Shown: positions 50,730 through 60,566, counted from the stretch's first letter. The stretch is DNA of 64,000 nucleotides from Chloroflexota bacterium (GCA_029265355.1 JAJUJL010000012.1:62001-126000), one strand, 5' to 3'. The notes: a model not told the origin generated them from the letters alone. Numbers and translations are program-made.

Positions 50730-51856
50730 GCCAGCGCCGCCTCGATTTCTGCCTGCACAGCGGCATCCGATTCATTCCCCAGCGACTGCTGCAGCAGCCT
50801 TTGCGCGAGCTGGCCGCCAATTTGCCCCAATGCCCAGGCAGCATGGCCGCGCACCAGCGGCTCGGGATCGCCCGAAAGCGCCTGCCCCAAGGCAGGCGCC
50901 GCGGCCCGCTCGCCAGTGTTGCCCAACGCCACGCACACATTGCGCAGGTAGCCGCGTCGTTTAGCGCGCTGGATTGGACTGCGCTTGAATTTGCGATTGA
51001 AGGCTTCGGGGGTCAGCGAGAGCTCTTGGATCAAATCTGGGGCAGGTATGTTTGCCCGCGGCGCAAAAGCCGGGTCGCCCTGCGGCGCAGCGAAGCGCAG
51101 GTTCCACGGGCAGACCTGCTGGCAAATATCGCAACCGAAAATCCAGTTGCCCATCTGCGGGCGCAGCTCGCGCGGTATGGCGCCTTTGAGTTCGATGGTC
51201 AGGTAGGAGATACACCGCCCGGCATCCAACGTGCGGTCTGGGAGGATGCACTGCGTGGGACAGGCCTCGATGCAGCGGGTGCAGGCGCCGCAATGGTCGG
51301 CTGTAAAGGGCGGGTCTGGATCCAGCTCAATCCCCAGCAAGATTTCAGCCAGCAGGAAGTACGAGCCCAGGCGGGGATGGATCAGGCAGGTGTTCTTGCC
51401 GATCCAGCCCAACCCGGCCAGTTGGGCGTAATCGCGCTCCAGTATGGGGCCCGTATCGGTGTACCAACGGTTGGGAATGCTGCGACCCAGGCGCTGCTCC
51501 AGGTAAGCCACCAGCGCCTGCAGGCGCCCTGGCAGCACCTCATGATAATCATCCCCCCAGGCGTAGGCCGCCACCCGACCACGCGGCGAGCCACTCTCCG
51601 CCGCAGCGGTTTGCTCCGGCGCTGGATAGCGGATGCCCAGCGAGAGCACCGAGCGAACTTCAGGCAGAATGCGGCGCAGGTCGGAGCGCCGCTCTCGGGC
51701 TGATGCGCTTTCCAGGTAGGCCATCTGCGCATGCCGCCCGGCCTGCAGCCATCGCTCGTAGGCCAGCAGGTGTGGGGCAGGCGCTGGGGAAGTCACGCCT
51801 ACCAGGTCGAAACCCAGGCGATGCGCCTCGGCTTTGAGGTCGTGGGTCAGGGACAC
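50726..51856 (-). CDS. queG: Epoxyqueuosine reductase
   Basis: The 376-residue protein has the cobalamin-dependent QueG core (YTDTGPILERDYAQLAGLGWIGKNTCLI, in part; catalytic Asp in TDTGP), two [4Fe-4S] motifs CGACTRCIEACPTQC and CDICQQVCPWN, and a C-terminal HEAT-like part (GHAAWALGQIGG). It makes the last step of queuosine modification in tRNA. GTG 51856 is chosen as start; a TTG at 51877 right before GGAGG is also open. Confidence 0.92.
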   Translation of the reverse strand: MSLTHDLKAEAHRLGFDLVGVTSPAPAPHLLAYERWLQAGRHAQMAYLESASARERRSDLRRILPEVRSVLSLGIRYPAPEQTAAAESGSPRGRVAAYAWGDDYHEVLPGRLQALVAYLEQRLGRSIPNRWYTDTGPILERDYAQLAGLGWIGKNTCLIHPRLGSYFLLAEILLGIELDPDPPFTADHCGACTRCIEACPTQCILPDRTLDAGRCISYLTIELKGAIPRELRPQMGNWIFGCDICQQVCPWNLRFAAPQGDPAFAPRANIPAPDLIQELSLTPEAFNRKFKRSPIQRAKRRGYLRNVCVALGNTGERAAAPALGQALSGDPEPLVRGHAAWALGQIGGQLAQRLLQQSLGNESDAAVQAEIEAALA

Positions 51857-51883
51857 TTGAGCCCCCCGCACCTCCAAATGAGA

Positions 51884-52930
51884 TCACTCACAGTTGAGAG
51901 TGAAGTTGACCTGCTGAGAGCGCAGGTCATCCGGAGCGGTGACATGGAAGCGCGCCCAACCCTGAACATCGTCGGTGAAAGCCAGTGTATAGGTAATCTT
52001 GTGCACACCCGGACCCAGGTCGATGGTGGTGGGAGCGGGCAGCTCGATGGGAAAACCGGTCTCAGCCTCTAGCAGGTAGGTGACTTTCACGGCCTTGTTG
52101 ATGGCAAACTCGGCATTGAAGGTGAAGGTGTGCGGGCAGGCGGCGGTCACATCTGCATTGTCCACTACCAGGGAGGCGCTCACCACCACGCTGCCGGATT
52201 GAGTCGGTGTGGGGGTGGTGTTCTCGGTACCGGTCGGCGAGGGTGTGCCCGGTGCAGCGGCGGCGCCATCCACATTGATCACCGTGTAGAAAGGTGCATC
52301 GGCGCGGCCTCCCAGTCCGAAGTTCAAGCCATTGGCAGTGCGCAGCATCCAATAGCTGGTGTACTTGCCAGCGTTAAGCGGCGCGGTCAGCTCCACCGAC
52401 AGGTCGATGGAGGCTCCGGGAGCAACGCTGAGCGGCAGCGGGATGGAGGCCGGCGCGCCCATCTGCTCGCCGCCGTAGAAGACCAGGGAATAAGCGGTCG
52501 TCCAGGTGGCGGTGCCGCTGTTTTGCAAACGCCAGGTCTTGGTGAACTTCTCGCCTGGCTTGAATGTTGTGCCATCCGGCACGGTAACATCGCTGACAAA
52601 GGTGATCACATTGGTGCCAGCGACGGTGGGCGTTTGCCCGGCGGGGTTCACCGTCGGCGCAGGTGTGGTAGCGGTGGGCGTGATCACCTCGGTTGGCGCA
52701 GGCGTCTCCGTTGGAGTGGGGCTGGGCGGGGTGCGCGTGATCGAGGCGCCTTCTGTCAGGCGCGCCTGGGCGGTCGCCGCGGCGGCGGTGAAGATCGCCT
52801 GCGGGTTGGGCTGGTCGGTGCTGGGGGTTGATGTTTGCTGGCCCAGGCTGCAGGCGGACAGGAGCGAAAACACCAGAATGAGGGTGGTGAGCCGCGCCAA
52901 AGATTTGCGCGACAGGTGCCGTGGTTTCAA
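51884..52930 (-). CDS. Lipoprotein with NBR1-type Ig domain
   Basis: TTG 52930 follows GGAGGTACATT and gives 348 residues: lipobox LLSAC, the segment PQAIFTAAAATAQARLT, a Thr/Pro stalk, an Ig domain of the NBR1 type (TKTWRLQNSGTATWTTAYSL and PLSVAPGASIDLSV, shown in part) and a second beta domain with TFNAEFAINKAVKVTYLL. It is anchored outside the membrane. The domain is a binding module without known enzymatic role. It is the third of three related genes. Confidence 0.8.
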   Translation of the reverse strand: MKPRHLSRKSLARLTTLILVFSLLSACSLGQQTSTPSTDQPNPQAIFTAAAATAQARLTEGASITRTPPSPTPTETPAPTEVITPTATTPAPTVNPAGQTPTVAGTNVITFVSDVTVPDGTTFKPGEKFTKTWRLQNSGTATWTTAYSLVFYGGEQMGAPASIPLPLSVAPGASIDLSVELTAPLNAGKYTSYWMLRTANGLNFGLGGRADAPFYTVINVDGAAAAPGTPSPTGTENTTPTPTQSGSVVVSASLVVDNADVTAACPHTFTFNAEFAINKAVKVTYLLEAETGFPIELPAPTTIDLGPGVHKITYTLAFTDDVQGWARFHVTAPDDLRSQQVNFTLNCE

Positions 52931-52947
52931 AATGTACCTCCGAAATT

Positions 52948-54105
52948 TTAGCGCTCGATGCGCAGCGAGTTCCAAACCGCCCAATCATCCTGGTACGCGC
53001 CATCGGCGATCACCACCAGCGCAAAACGCACGCTCTTGCCCGCCAGGTTGGACAGGTTGAGATCGATGCTGGTGAGGTCGCCGCTGCAGGTCTTGGGCCA
53101 CTGTTGCAGCATTTTCAGTTCGCTGCCTTCCAGGTAGTTGATCTGGAAGATCACCTTCCCATTGTGGCAGGAGCTGCCTGGGGTCCAGAAGCCCAGCGTG
53201 CCGCGCAGTCGGTCGCCAGATTGCACAGTGTAGGACGGAAACAGACCAGAAAGCACGCCTTCCGGGTCATGGCGCGGGAAGGTGAGCAAAATCTTTCCCG
53301 AAGTCAGGCCTGTTTCCAGGCGAATGCGGTCTTTGATCTTGGCCACGCCATTGGGGTCATCCTCAGCGCCGCCAAAGGTCAGTGAGGCGCCCGGGTTATC
53401 GCGCACTGCGCTGACCCACTCGGCGTACTGCGCCTGGGCCAGGAAATCGAAAGCCAGTTGTTTGGGCGTCACCACGCGGATCTGCACCCAGAACGGCTTG
53501 CTGCCATCGCCCAGGCCGAACGGATTGTTCGAGGCATTGCGCAGCATGAAATTGCCGCGGTAAGAGCCGGCTGAAGCCGGGGCGACCAGGTTGACCGAGA
53601 GATCGATCTCTTCTCCGGGAGCGACATTGCGCGGCAGCGGCACCGAAGCCGGCGCGCCCATGATCTCGCCGCCAGCGAACACCAGGGCATAAGCCGTGTT
53701 CCAGGTGCACGATCCAGCGTTGCGAATGCGCCAGGTCTTGACAAAAGCCTCGCCAGGCCTGAGCTGGGTGTCATCCGGAATGGTGACATCTCTGACAAAG
53801 CGCGCCCTGTCGCAGGGCACCGGCGTGGCGGTGGCGGTCGGCGGGCTGGTTGGGCCAGGGGTGTAGGTGGGAATGGGCGTCAATGTGCCAGGGGGCAAGA
53901 TCGCCGTGGGCGCCAGGGTGGGAACAGACTGGGTAGCGGGCGGCTGGGCAATCAGCGTGGTTTGAGCGATGACGGTCAGCGCTGCCTGGGTGTAAAGCGC
54001 GCTGCGGCTATCTCGTGGCTGCCCGCGCCTGGGCATATTGCAGGCGCTCAGCAGCATCGCAGCCAGCAGCGCCGCCAGGAAAAACCATTTGCTTCTTTCA
54101 ACCAT
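52948..54105 (-). CDS. Lipoprotein with NBR1-type Ig domain and beta-sandwich C-terminus
   Basis: ATG 54105 gives 385 residues with lipobox LLSAC, SALYTQAALTVIAQTT after the cysteine, a Pro/Thr stalk, an NBR1-type Ig domain (KTWRIRNAGSCTWNTAYALV; PRNVAPGEEIDLSVNLVAP, in parts) and a C-terminal beta domain with LTFPRHDPEGVLSG and GTLGFWTPGSSCHNG. It follows a related gene and lies 17 nt upstream of the next one, so an operon is likely. Confidence 0.82.
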   Translation of the reverse strand: MVERSKWFFLAALLAAMLLSACNMPRRGQPRDSRSALYTQAALTVIAQTTLIAQPPATQSVPTLAPTAILPPGTLTPIPTYTPGPTSPPTATATPVPCDRARFVRDVTIPDDTQLRPGEAFVKTWRIRNAGSCTWNTAYALVFAGGEIMGAPASVPLPRNVAPGEEIDLSVNLVAPASAGSYRGNFMLRNASNNPFGLGDGSKPFWVQIRVVTPKQLAFDFLAQAQYAEWVSAVRDNPGASLTFGGAEDDPNGVAKIKDRIRLETGLTSGKILLTFPRHDPEGVLSGLFPSYTVQSGDRLRGTLGFWTPGSSCHNGKVIFQINYLEGSELKMLQQWPKTCSGDLTSIDLNLSNLAGKSVRFALVVIADGAYQDDWAVWNSLRIER

Positions 54106-54213
54106 CGCTGACCCTTGCCTCAATCGTTGAGATGCTTTTTCGCCCTGAGCGAAGCGAAGAGCCTTCAGAAAAAACCAAAGAGCCCTTCGCTTCGCAAAAC
54201 AGGACATTCTTCA
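54106..54213. repeat. Inverted repeat between lipoprotein genes
   Basis: GCGAAGCGAAG (54149-54159) and CTTCGCTTCGC (54185-54195) are perfect inverted repeats and related to the direct repeats at 37942-37996. The hairpin may stabilise or end the upstream mRNA. Confidence 0.6.
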
Positions 54214-55146
54214 CTAAGGTATGGTGAAATCCACCGTGCGGGTAGCGCAGACGCCTTTCTCGCCGTTTTCAGTGCACAGTTTGATGGTGGCGCGGGCGGT
54301 CTTGCCCGAGTTGCCCGAACCAATCGCCCCGCCAACATAGAAAGTTTTGCCGGCTGGCAGGATGTCTCCGCCAGGCGGGCACTCGCCCGAGGTGCCCATG
54401 AACGGCGCGTCGCTGGCGGATGGGCCATACAGCACGGTGCCGTCCGAGACCAACTCGATCTTCAGGTTCATCGAGTGCAACTGCGAGCCGCCGGTATTGA
54501 CCACCTGGAAAACAGCAGTGGGTGCACTGCCGCATGCGTGCACATTGGCGAAACCAGCGCTGAACAGCGCGCCCTGGGTGGCGGTGGGAGTCTTGGTGGG
54601 TGGCGGGGGCGGCGGGGTGACGAACGGCAGCGGAGCGGTGTCGCCGGTGACGGTGGTCGTCTCCGCCCACACCCAGCAGTACTGCCCGGGGCGGTTAGGG
54701 TTCTCGATATACCACCACGAGTTATTGGTGGTGCGCCCGGCGACGCGCGCCTTGACGCCAACTGCCAGCACGCCCACCGGTGGGTCATACACCACGCCTG
54801 GTCCGAGGCGGCAGTTGGTGTTCACGCTGGCGCTGATGGTAGGCGCTTCGGGCGTGGCCGTGGGAGCGGGCGTATCGGTAACGCCCAGGGTGGGCGAAGG
54901 CGGCGGCGCCTGCGTATCGGTTGGCAGCGCAGCCTGGGTGGGCGGTTGCTCGGGCGGCGCCTGAGTAGCTGCGGGGGCCGCGGCCGTGAGCTGCGCCTGC
55001 AGCGTCAGCGCCGCAGCGGTGTAGATCACCTCCGGAGGCGGCTGGGTTGGCGCGGAAGGCGCGCCGCCTGGAAAATTGCAGCCGGCTGCCACGAAAGCCA
55101 GCGCCAGTAGCAGGTGTACTGCGGGGTGAAAAACAGTTTTACGCAT
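54214..55146 (-). CDS. Lipoprotein with SH3b-like domain
   Basis: The 310-residue protein has lipobox FVAAGC, the segment EVIYTAAALTLQAQLT, a long Pro/Thr stalk, an SH3b-like domain (TNCRLGPGVVYDP, WWYIENPNRPGQYCWVWAE) and a C-terminal beta domain (FANVHACGSAPTAVFQV). SH3b domains bind wall peptides or proteins. It begins the three-gene lipoprotein cluster. Confidence 0.8.
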   Translation of the reverse strand: MRKTVFHPAVHLLLALAFVAAGCNFPGGAPSAPTQPPPEVIYTAAALTLQAQLTAAAPAATQAPPEQPPTQAALPTDTQAPPPSPTLGVTDTPAPTATPEAPTISASVNTNCRLGPGVVYDPPVGVLAVGVKARVAGRTTNNSWWYIENPNRPGQYCWVWAETTTVTGDTAPLPFVTPPPPPPTKTPTATQGALFSAGFANVHACGSAPTAVFQVVNTGGSQLHSMNLKIELVSDGTVLYGPSASDAPFMGTSGECPPGGDILPAGKTFYVGGAIGSGNSGKTARATIKLCTENGEKGVCATRTVDFTIP

Positions 55147-55530
55147 TGGATCCTCACTTCTCCTGTCACCACCTGACCTTCCGCCCTCTTTTCAAAGGGG
55201 AAAGGGAATGAAGGCGATGGCGGCATAGGGTATTCATCGCGTCTGCGCTACAGTCTACAACAATTCAGGGGAAAATGCAACTGCACCCCAGCACTGAAAA
55301 CCGTGAAGGTCATTTTTATTTGACATTCACGGCCATTTGCTATATATTGATGGTACAAGACACCTCCGGAATTCGAAGAGAAATAACGGGCTATCTGCGA
55401 TGCGGACCTCGAACAAGGGCCGGCAAACCTCGGGGTCTCATCAAAGACGTGCCTGGCGTGTTTATTGTTCCGGAGGCGCTTGAAACGCGCAGGTTTCCTG
55501 CGAAAATCCCATCTTCCGGAGGACAACAGA

Positions 55531-56766
55531 ATGAAAGGGCGAGCAGCTCGAGTTTTAACCGTTTGTTTTTTGCTGGCGCTCCTGCTCGGGGCAGCGCCTG
55601 CTCCTTTGCCGGCTGGAGGCTCTGCGGTGATCGCCGCCTGCGGCGCAAGCGCCGCGCCAGATAAAGTGGAAGCCGGCAAGGTGATCGACTTCGCCGGCAG
55701 TTTGCCAGCGCGGATGGCAAATGGCTGGAGTGAGATTTATTCCTTCCCCGGCGCAAAGTTCCTGCGGCTGCACCTGCAGGGTTTCAACTTGCAAGACGGC
55801 GACCGTTTGGTGATCTCTGCGCCCGATGGCTCCCAGGCTACTGAGTACAGCGGGCGCGGCGCCAATGGCAACGGTGATTTCTGGTCCTTTGCCGTGCTGG
55901 GCGATGCTGTGCGCTTGAGCCTGCTGGCGCCCTCTGGCAGGGAATACACCTTGAAAATCCGCGAGGTGGGTTACGGTACGGTGGATCTGAGCCAGGCGTT
56001 GCCTGCGCCGACTCCGGAGGTGGTGTGCGGCGACGATGGTCGCGAGGATATCGCCTGCCACCTGAACGAGACGGTGGTCAATGCCACCCAGTTGCCGGTA
56101 GCGCGCTTGCTGTTCACTGTCAAAAAAGTGCAGTACCTGTGCACGGGCGAACTGATCCGCGGCGCCAACGCCAACACGCTGATCACCAACGCCCACTGCA
56201 TCGATTCGCAGACCGTGGTCAGCACGCTGGAGGCGCGCTTCAACTACCAGTACACCACCTGCGGCGGGACGACCCTGGCAACCACTACCAGCTTCGCCGG
56301 CGGCACCTGGCTGAAGACCAACGCCGAGCGCTACAACGCTCGCAAGCCGGGCACGGGCCTGGATTACACGCTGCTGACTCTGCAAGGGACCCCCGAGGCG
56401 ATCTTTGGCGAGTTGATCCCCACCACGTTGACCGCCCCGGTGGGCACAACCATCAACTTCATCCAGCACCCGGCCGGGCTGCCCAAGAAGATTGGCTACT
56501 GGGAGGATAGCAACCAGGAAGTGCGTTGCCACATTTATACGATCAATATGACTTACGGTTCATCCAAACCCAACAGCCAGACCGGTTATGCTTGCGATAG
56601 CGAGGGCGGCTCCTCTGGCTCAGCCATCACCCGCGCCAGCGATGGTAAGGTGGTGGCGCTGCACCACTACGGCGGCGTTTCGACTGCGCCCTGCTTGAAC
56701 TCCGGTACGCACATGAGCCTGATCTGCCAGGACGCCGGCAGCCTGCTGATTTGCGATAGCCAGTAA
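55531..56766 (+). CDS. Secreted trypsin-like serine protease
   Basis: The 411-residue protein has a signal peptide (about 1-28), an N-terminal beta domain (about 45-145) and a peptidase domain with TNAHCID (His), GLDYTLLTL (Asp) and CDSEGGSSGSAI (Ser), similar to lysyl-endopeptidase/glutamyl-endopeptidase-type S1 enzymes. Several cysteines suggest disulfides. GGAGG precedes ATG 55531. It is likely exported and degrades protein outside the cell. Confidence 0.88.
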   Translation: MKGRAARVLTVCFLLALLLGAAPAPLPAGGSAVIAACGASAAPDKVEAGKVIDFAGSLPARMANGWSEIYSFPGAKFLRLHLQGFNLQDGDRLVISAPDGSQATEYSGRGANGNGDFWSFAVLGDAVRLSLLAPSGREYTLKIREVGYGTVDLSQALPAPTPEVVCGDDGREDIACHLNETVVNATQLPVARLLFTVKKVQYLCTGELIRGANANTLITNAHCIDSQTVVSTLEARFNYQYTTCGGTTLATTTSFAGGTWLKTNAERYNARKPGTGLDYTLLTLQGTPEAIFGELIPTTLTAPVGTTINFIQHPAGLPKKIGYWEDSNQEVRCHIYTINMTYGSSKPNSQTGYACDSEGGSSGSAITRASDGKVVALHHYGGVSTAPCLNSGTHMSLICQDAGSLLICDSQ

Positions 56767-56780
56767 CCCATGGTATCTAT

Positions 56781-56841
56781 CCGAAAATTATTGAGGTGTT
56801 GCGGCGCACAGCGCTGCAACACCTCTCTCCCGAATTTTCGG
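56781..56841 (+). terminator. Nested hairpin after the protease gene
   Basis: Outer arms CCGAAAATT (56781-56789) and AATTTTCGG (56833-56841) enclose GAGGTGTTGC (56793-56802) and GCAACACCTC (56816-56825). This makes a long stable hairpin 12 nt after the stop. Confidence 0.65.
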
Positions 56842-56872
56842 ATGAGTTCATAGAAGAGAGATAGCCGCATCG

Positions 56873-56909
56873 GCGGCGCGCCGGGATGGGACGGCGCGCC
56901 GCAGTTTTT
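56873..56909 (+). terminator. Intrinsic terminator
   Basis: GCGGCGCGCC (56873-56882) pairs perfectly with GGCGCGCCGC (56893-56902), loop of 10 nt, followed by AGTTTTTA. It is the second hairpin after the protease gene. Confidence 0.75.
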
Positions 56910-57156
56910 AATATGATCCAACAGTCTGATTCTATGATATACACTATATATCATGCTGAGCGCAGCCAAGAACATCTCCTTCGCCTGGACAGGCCTTCAC
57001 ACACCGCAGAATACTCACTCAGAGTGATATCGCACGCCTGGCTAACAAAGTGCGACCCGCTAGTCCTATCGAAGCCTCAAGAGTAATTTGCGACCTAGGC
57101 CAGACTCCCCGGCTCGATGATGGAACGCAGTCAACCATTTTTTAGGAGGATAGACA

Positions 57157-60100
57157 ATGACTCGCCTGTTTGCTTTGCTGTCCATTATTTTGCTGTTCGT
57201 CCCTGCGGCGCGGCCTGTTACCGTTTTTGAAGCTCTCTCCCCGGCTCTGCCCCCCGACGTCGAGCCGGGTTACCAGCTCAACAGCGAGGGCGACGAATGG
57301 GTGTGGGTGGATGCCAACCAGACCGAGTTGAAACCGCTTGCCCCACCGCTGAGGGTGCAGAATGAGTCCGATGCGCCGCCGGCAGCCAGCCAACAGCCGG
57401 TTGTTTCGGCTCGGGTCCAGGCCGAGGCAGCCCTGGGCGCGGCGCTGGATCGGGCGCGCGAGGCCGGGCCGCAAGCGGTGCTGGATTTTGTGGCTGCCCA
57501 GGCGGAACCCAACCATCCGTTGCTGCAGGCCGCCGCCCTGGACGCACAGTATGAATTGCAAGCCAGCGCGCCGCTCCCGGTCGTTCCCGCCGCCCCGCGG
57601 GTCAGCCTGAACAGCGGCCCCTGCACCTACGACACCATCCAGGCGGCCATCAACGCCGCTGTGAATGGGGATACCGTGCGCGTCTCGGCTGGCAGCTACA
57701 CGGAATCATTGGATGTCGTTGGTAAACGCATCACCATCCAGGGTGGCTATGACGCGACCTGCACCGCCCAGACCGGTGGGCTGACCACGGTCACTGCCGG
57801 CGTCGCCGGCAGCGTCTTGGATGTCAACAGTGGGGCTATACTGACGCTGCGCGGCCTGAACCTGACCGGCGGCTCCAGCTTTGGGGCTGGCGTGGACGTG
57901 CTGGGCGGCTCGCGCGTCACGCTCGACAACACCGACGTGCACGACAATAATGGCTCATCCGGGGCTGGATTGTATATCAGCAGCACTTCGGTGGTCACTT
58001 ACACCAATGACAGCGATATCTACAACAATGTCTCCAGCAGCAGCGGCGGCGGAGCGATTGTGTACGGTAAGCTGTCTGGCTTCAACACGAACTCCGATAT
58101 TTATTCCAACAGCGCTGTCAATGGAGGCGGCATTGCGATCAATGATCCCGGGAAGTTGATCCTGGATAACGCGGACGTGGTCGCCAACACTGCCAGCCAG
58201 TTGGGCGGCGGCATCTTTGTCTCCAGCGCGGCCATCACCCTGACCAACTCCGTTTTCATCGGAGAAACCGCTCCCTGTTGCCAGAGCGCAGCCACCGGTG
58301 GCGGCATCTATGCCCAGAATAGCCGGGTGACCCTGCTGGGCGATGCTAACGCCATCCTGAACAACACCGCCACTGGCAACGGCGGCGGCGTCTACCTGAC
58401 CAACTTCTCCAGCCTTTCGGCAAGCGGCGGCAGCCTGGGCTACGACACTGCTGCCTATGCCGGCAACGACGCTGTGCTCGGCGCTGGGATGTATACCATC
58501 AGCAGCACGGTCAGCTACAGCGGGCGCATCATCAACAACATCGCCAGCAATTCTGGCGGCGGCATCTATGCCGACCACAGCACGCTGGTGTTGAACAATA
58601 CCACGGTGGGCGGCGCGGCTGCCAACCAGCACAACCAGATCGGCGCCAGCGGACTGAACGGCGCCGGGATGTACTTGATCAACCAGACCCACGCCACGCT
58701 CGGCAACACCACCATCATCAGCAACACGCTTTCGAATACTTCCACCGGCTACGGCGGTGGCATGTACGTGCGCGCCGGCAGCGTGGTGACCATGACCAAC
58801 AGCAGCATCCAGGAACATTCTCTGCCATCCGCCTTCGACGGGCGCGGGGCGGCTGCTTACGTGTACGATTCCGTGCTCACGCTGAACAACACCGAGGTGC
58901 TGAGCAATACCACCAAAAACCTGGGCGGCGGCATGCGCCTGTTCGGCACAAGCACACTGAATGTCTTAGAAGGTTCTGTCTTCCGCAATAACCGGGCGCT
59001 GGGCGGCGTGGGCGGTGCGGTGGCCGCTACCAATACACCCGACATCAACGTGACCAACGCTATCTTCCAACACAACTCCGCCAGCACGCATGGCGGGGCG
59101 TTCTACCTGGACGCCGGTACGCTGGACTTCACCGGGGCATGGGATGTGCGCTATAACTGGGCCGGCGGCAACGGCGGCGCCATCGCCCTGTTGGGCACAG
59201 CGGATGCTTCTCTGATGGCCACCGGTGGGCCGTTCACCACCTACCTGGCGGTCAACCGCGCCGGTGCCAACGGCGGAGCGGTGTATGCCGGAAACAATAA
59301 AAACGTCGAGCTGTACGCCACCAACGGCTATCGCCTCAACCTGAATACCAACACGGCTGGCGCCCACGGCGGAGCGCTGTACGCTGATGCCGGCGCTTTC
59401 TTCGATATTTACGGCGACATCCAGGCTACTTCCAATAGCGCTGGCAGCGACGGCGGAATGGCTTACCTGAGTGGAGGGTCGCGCCTGTGGATGGACGACT
59501 ACTACACCACCCCTGTACAGGTGCTGGTCAACAGCGCAGACAGGGGCGGGGCTATTTTCGCCTCGGACAGCCCGCGGGTGGAATGCGACGGGGCAATCTT
59601 TGGTCTCATCACCAAAGGCAACGAAGCCACCTCCGGCAGCGGCGGGGCAATCTACCTGAGCGGCAGCACGTTCACGGCCGATAACTGCATCTTCCGCAAT
59701 AACCAGGCCCAGGCCGGAGACGGCGGCGCGATCGCAGCCTACACCTCCACTGTGACCATTGACGTCGATTACCCGACCGGCCTGCAGAGTGCGACCCGCG
59801 AGTCGGGAACAGCCAGCCCGGCCGCGCCCGAGGCCACCGCCTGCGATCCGCGAATCAAGCGGTGCAGCAGCCTGTATTCGAACACTGCTTCCAGCGACGG
59901 CGGAGCGATCTACTCCAACGCCGGCAAGCTGGTGGTCAACAGCACGCACCTGCACCGCAACACCGCCCAGCGCGGTGGGGCGATCTACCAGGAGGGTGCC
60001 GGCGCCACCGGCGTGATCTCCAACACGCTGGTTTACTCCAACACCAGCCTGCTGGCCTTTGGGGCGGGCATTCGCGTGGAGACCGGGGCCATGACCATCC

Positions 60101-60459
60101 GGCATGCCACGCTGGCCAACAACGTGGGCGGCGCCGGCTACTCGCCGGGCGCAGTGTCGAGCCACATTTATAATACGATCATCTGGGGCAATAGCACGGC
60201 TGCCTTTGGCAGCCTGACCGCTGCGGTGTGCAACATTGACCAGGGCGGCACCGCCGGCCCAGCCACCGACCCGCTCTTCTTCGCGCCGGGCGGCGGCGAG
60301 GACTACCGTCCGCAGTTTGGCTCACCGGCCATCGACGCCTGCACCAGCGGCCTGCCGCGCGACCTGCGCAACACAGCCCGCCCGCAGGGAGCTAAATACG
60401 ACATGGGCGTCTTCGAGATCGCCGTCAGCCGCCTGTACCTGCCGATGGTACGCAAATAG
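57157..60459 (+). CDS. Large secreted parallel beta-helix surface protein
   Basis: The 1100-residue protein has a signal peptide, a helical N-terminal part (to about 145), and then a long run of right-handed beta-helix coils with repeated GGxIY/GGGIY, NNTA and NSxxxGGG motifs (about 150-1060), as in polymorphic-membrane-protein repeats. It closes with DMGVFEIAVSRLYLPMVRK, the choice-of-anchor-type tail common in Chloroflexota surface proteins. It likely acts in adhesion or surface coating. A few cysteines (CDPRIKRC) could form disulfides. GGAGGATAGACA precedes ATG 57157. Confidence 0.88.
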   Translation: MTRLFALLSIILLFVPAARPVTVFEALSPALPPDVEPGYQLNSEGDEWVWVDANQTELKPLAPPLRVQNESDAPPAASQQPVVSARVQAEAALGAALDRAREAGPQAVLDFVAAQAEPNHPLLQAAALDAQYELQASAPLPVVPAAPRVSLNSGPCTYDTIQAAINAAVNGDTVRVSAGSYTESLDVVGKRITIQGGYDATCTAQTGGLTTVTAGVAGSVLDVNSGAILTLRGLNLTGGSSFGAGVDVLGGSRVTLDNTDVHDNNGSSGAGLYISSTSVVTYTNDSDIYNNVSSSSGGGAIVYGKLSGFNTNSDIYSNSAVNGGGIAINDPGKLILDNADVVANTASQLGGGIFVSSAAITLTNSVFIGETAPCCQSAATGGGIYAQNSRVTLLGDANAILNNTATGNGGGVYLTNFSSLSASGGSLGYDTAAYAGNDAVLGAGMYTISSTVSYSGRIINNIASNSGGGIYADHSTLVLNNTTVGGAAANQHNQIGASGLNGAGMYLINQTHATLGNTTIISNTLSNTSTGYGGGMYVRAGSVVTMTNSSIQEHSLPSAFDGRGAAAYVYDSVLTLNNTEVLSNTTKNLGGGMRLFGTSTLNVLEGSVFRNNRALGGVGGAVAATNTPDINVTNAIFQHNSASTHGGAFYLDAGTLDFTGAWDVRYNWAGGNGGAIALLGTADASLMATGGPFTTYLAVNRAGANGGAVYAGNNKNVELYATNGYRLNLNTNTAGAHGGALYADAGAFFDIYGDIQATSNSAGSDGGMAYLSGGSRLWMDDYYTTPVQVLVNSADRGGAIFASDSPRVECDGAIFGLITKGNEATSGSGGAIYLSGSTFTADNCIFRNNQAQAGDGGAIAAYTSTVTIDVDYPTGLQSATRESGTASPAAPEATACDPRIKRCSSLYSNTASSDGGAIYSNAGKLVVNSTHLHRNTAQRGGAIYQEGAGATGVISNTLVYSNTSLLAFGAGIRVETGAMTIRHATLANNVGGAGYSPGAVSSHIYNTIIWGNSTAAFGSLTAAVCNIDQGGTAGPATDPLFFAPGGGEDYRPQFGSPAIDACTSGLPRDLRNTARPQGAKYDMGVFEIAVSRLYLPMVRK

Positions 60460-60510
60460 CGCATCGCGAAATTCATTTACCGCGCAGGCGCCAAGGCGCG
60501 AAGGTTGAAA

Positions 60511-60545
60511 AAAACCAGGCAAAAGACAATTGCCTGGTTTTTCTT
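60511..60545. terminator. Bidirectional terminator
   Basis: AAAACCAGGCAA (60511-60522) pairs with TTGCCTGGTTTT (60530-60541); A-run on the left and T-run on the right serve both the adhesin gene and the convergent miaB gene. Confidence 0.85.
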
Positions 60546-60566
60546 TGTGTCTTTGAGACTTTGCGG

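Larger units (their letters stand above)
56767..57156. other. Intergenic region with two hairpins and a small palindrome
   Basis: No gene is seen. Besides two terminator hairpins, a perfect dyad ATGATATA (56934-56941) / TATATCAT (56947-56954) with a 5-nt spacer lies about 200 bp before the adhesin start and could be an operator. The ribosome site AGGAGGATAGACA directly precedes ATG 57157. Confidence 0.6.

Noticed and set aside
58966-60165. 399-residue minus-strand frame opposite the beta-helix protein
   Set aside because: Its Ala/Gly/Val-rich content follows from the repeats of the true gene on the plus strand.
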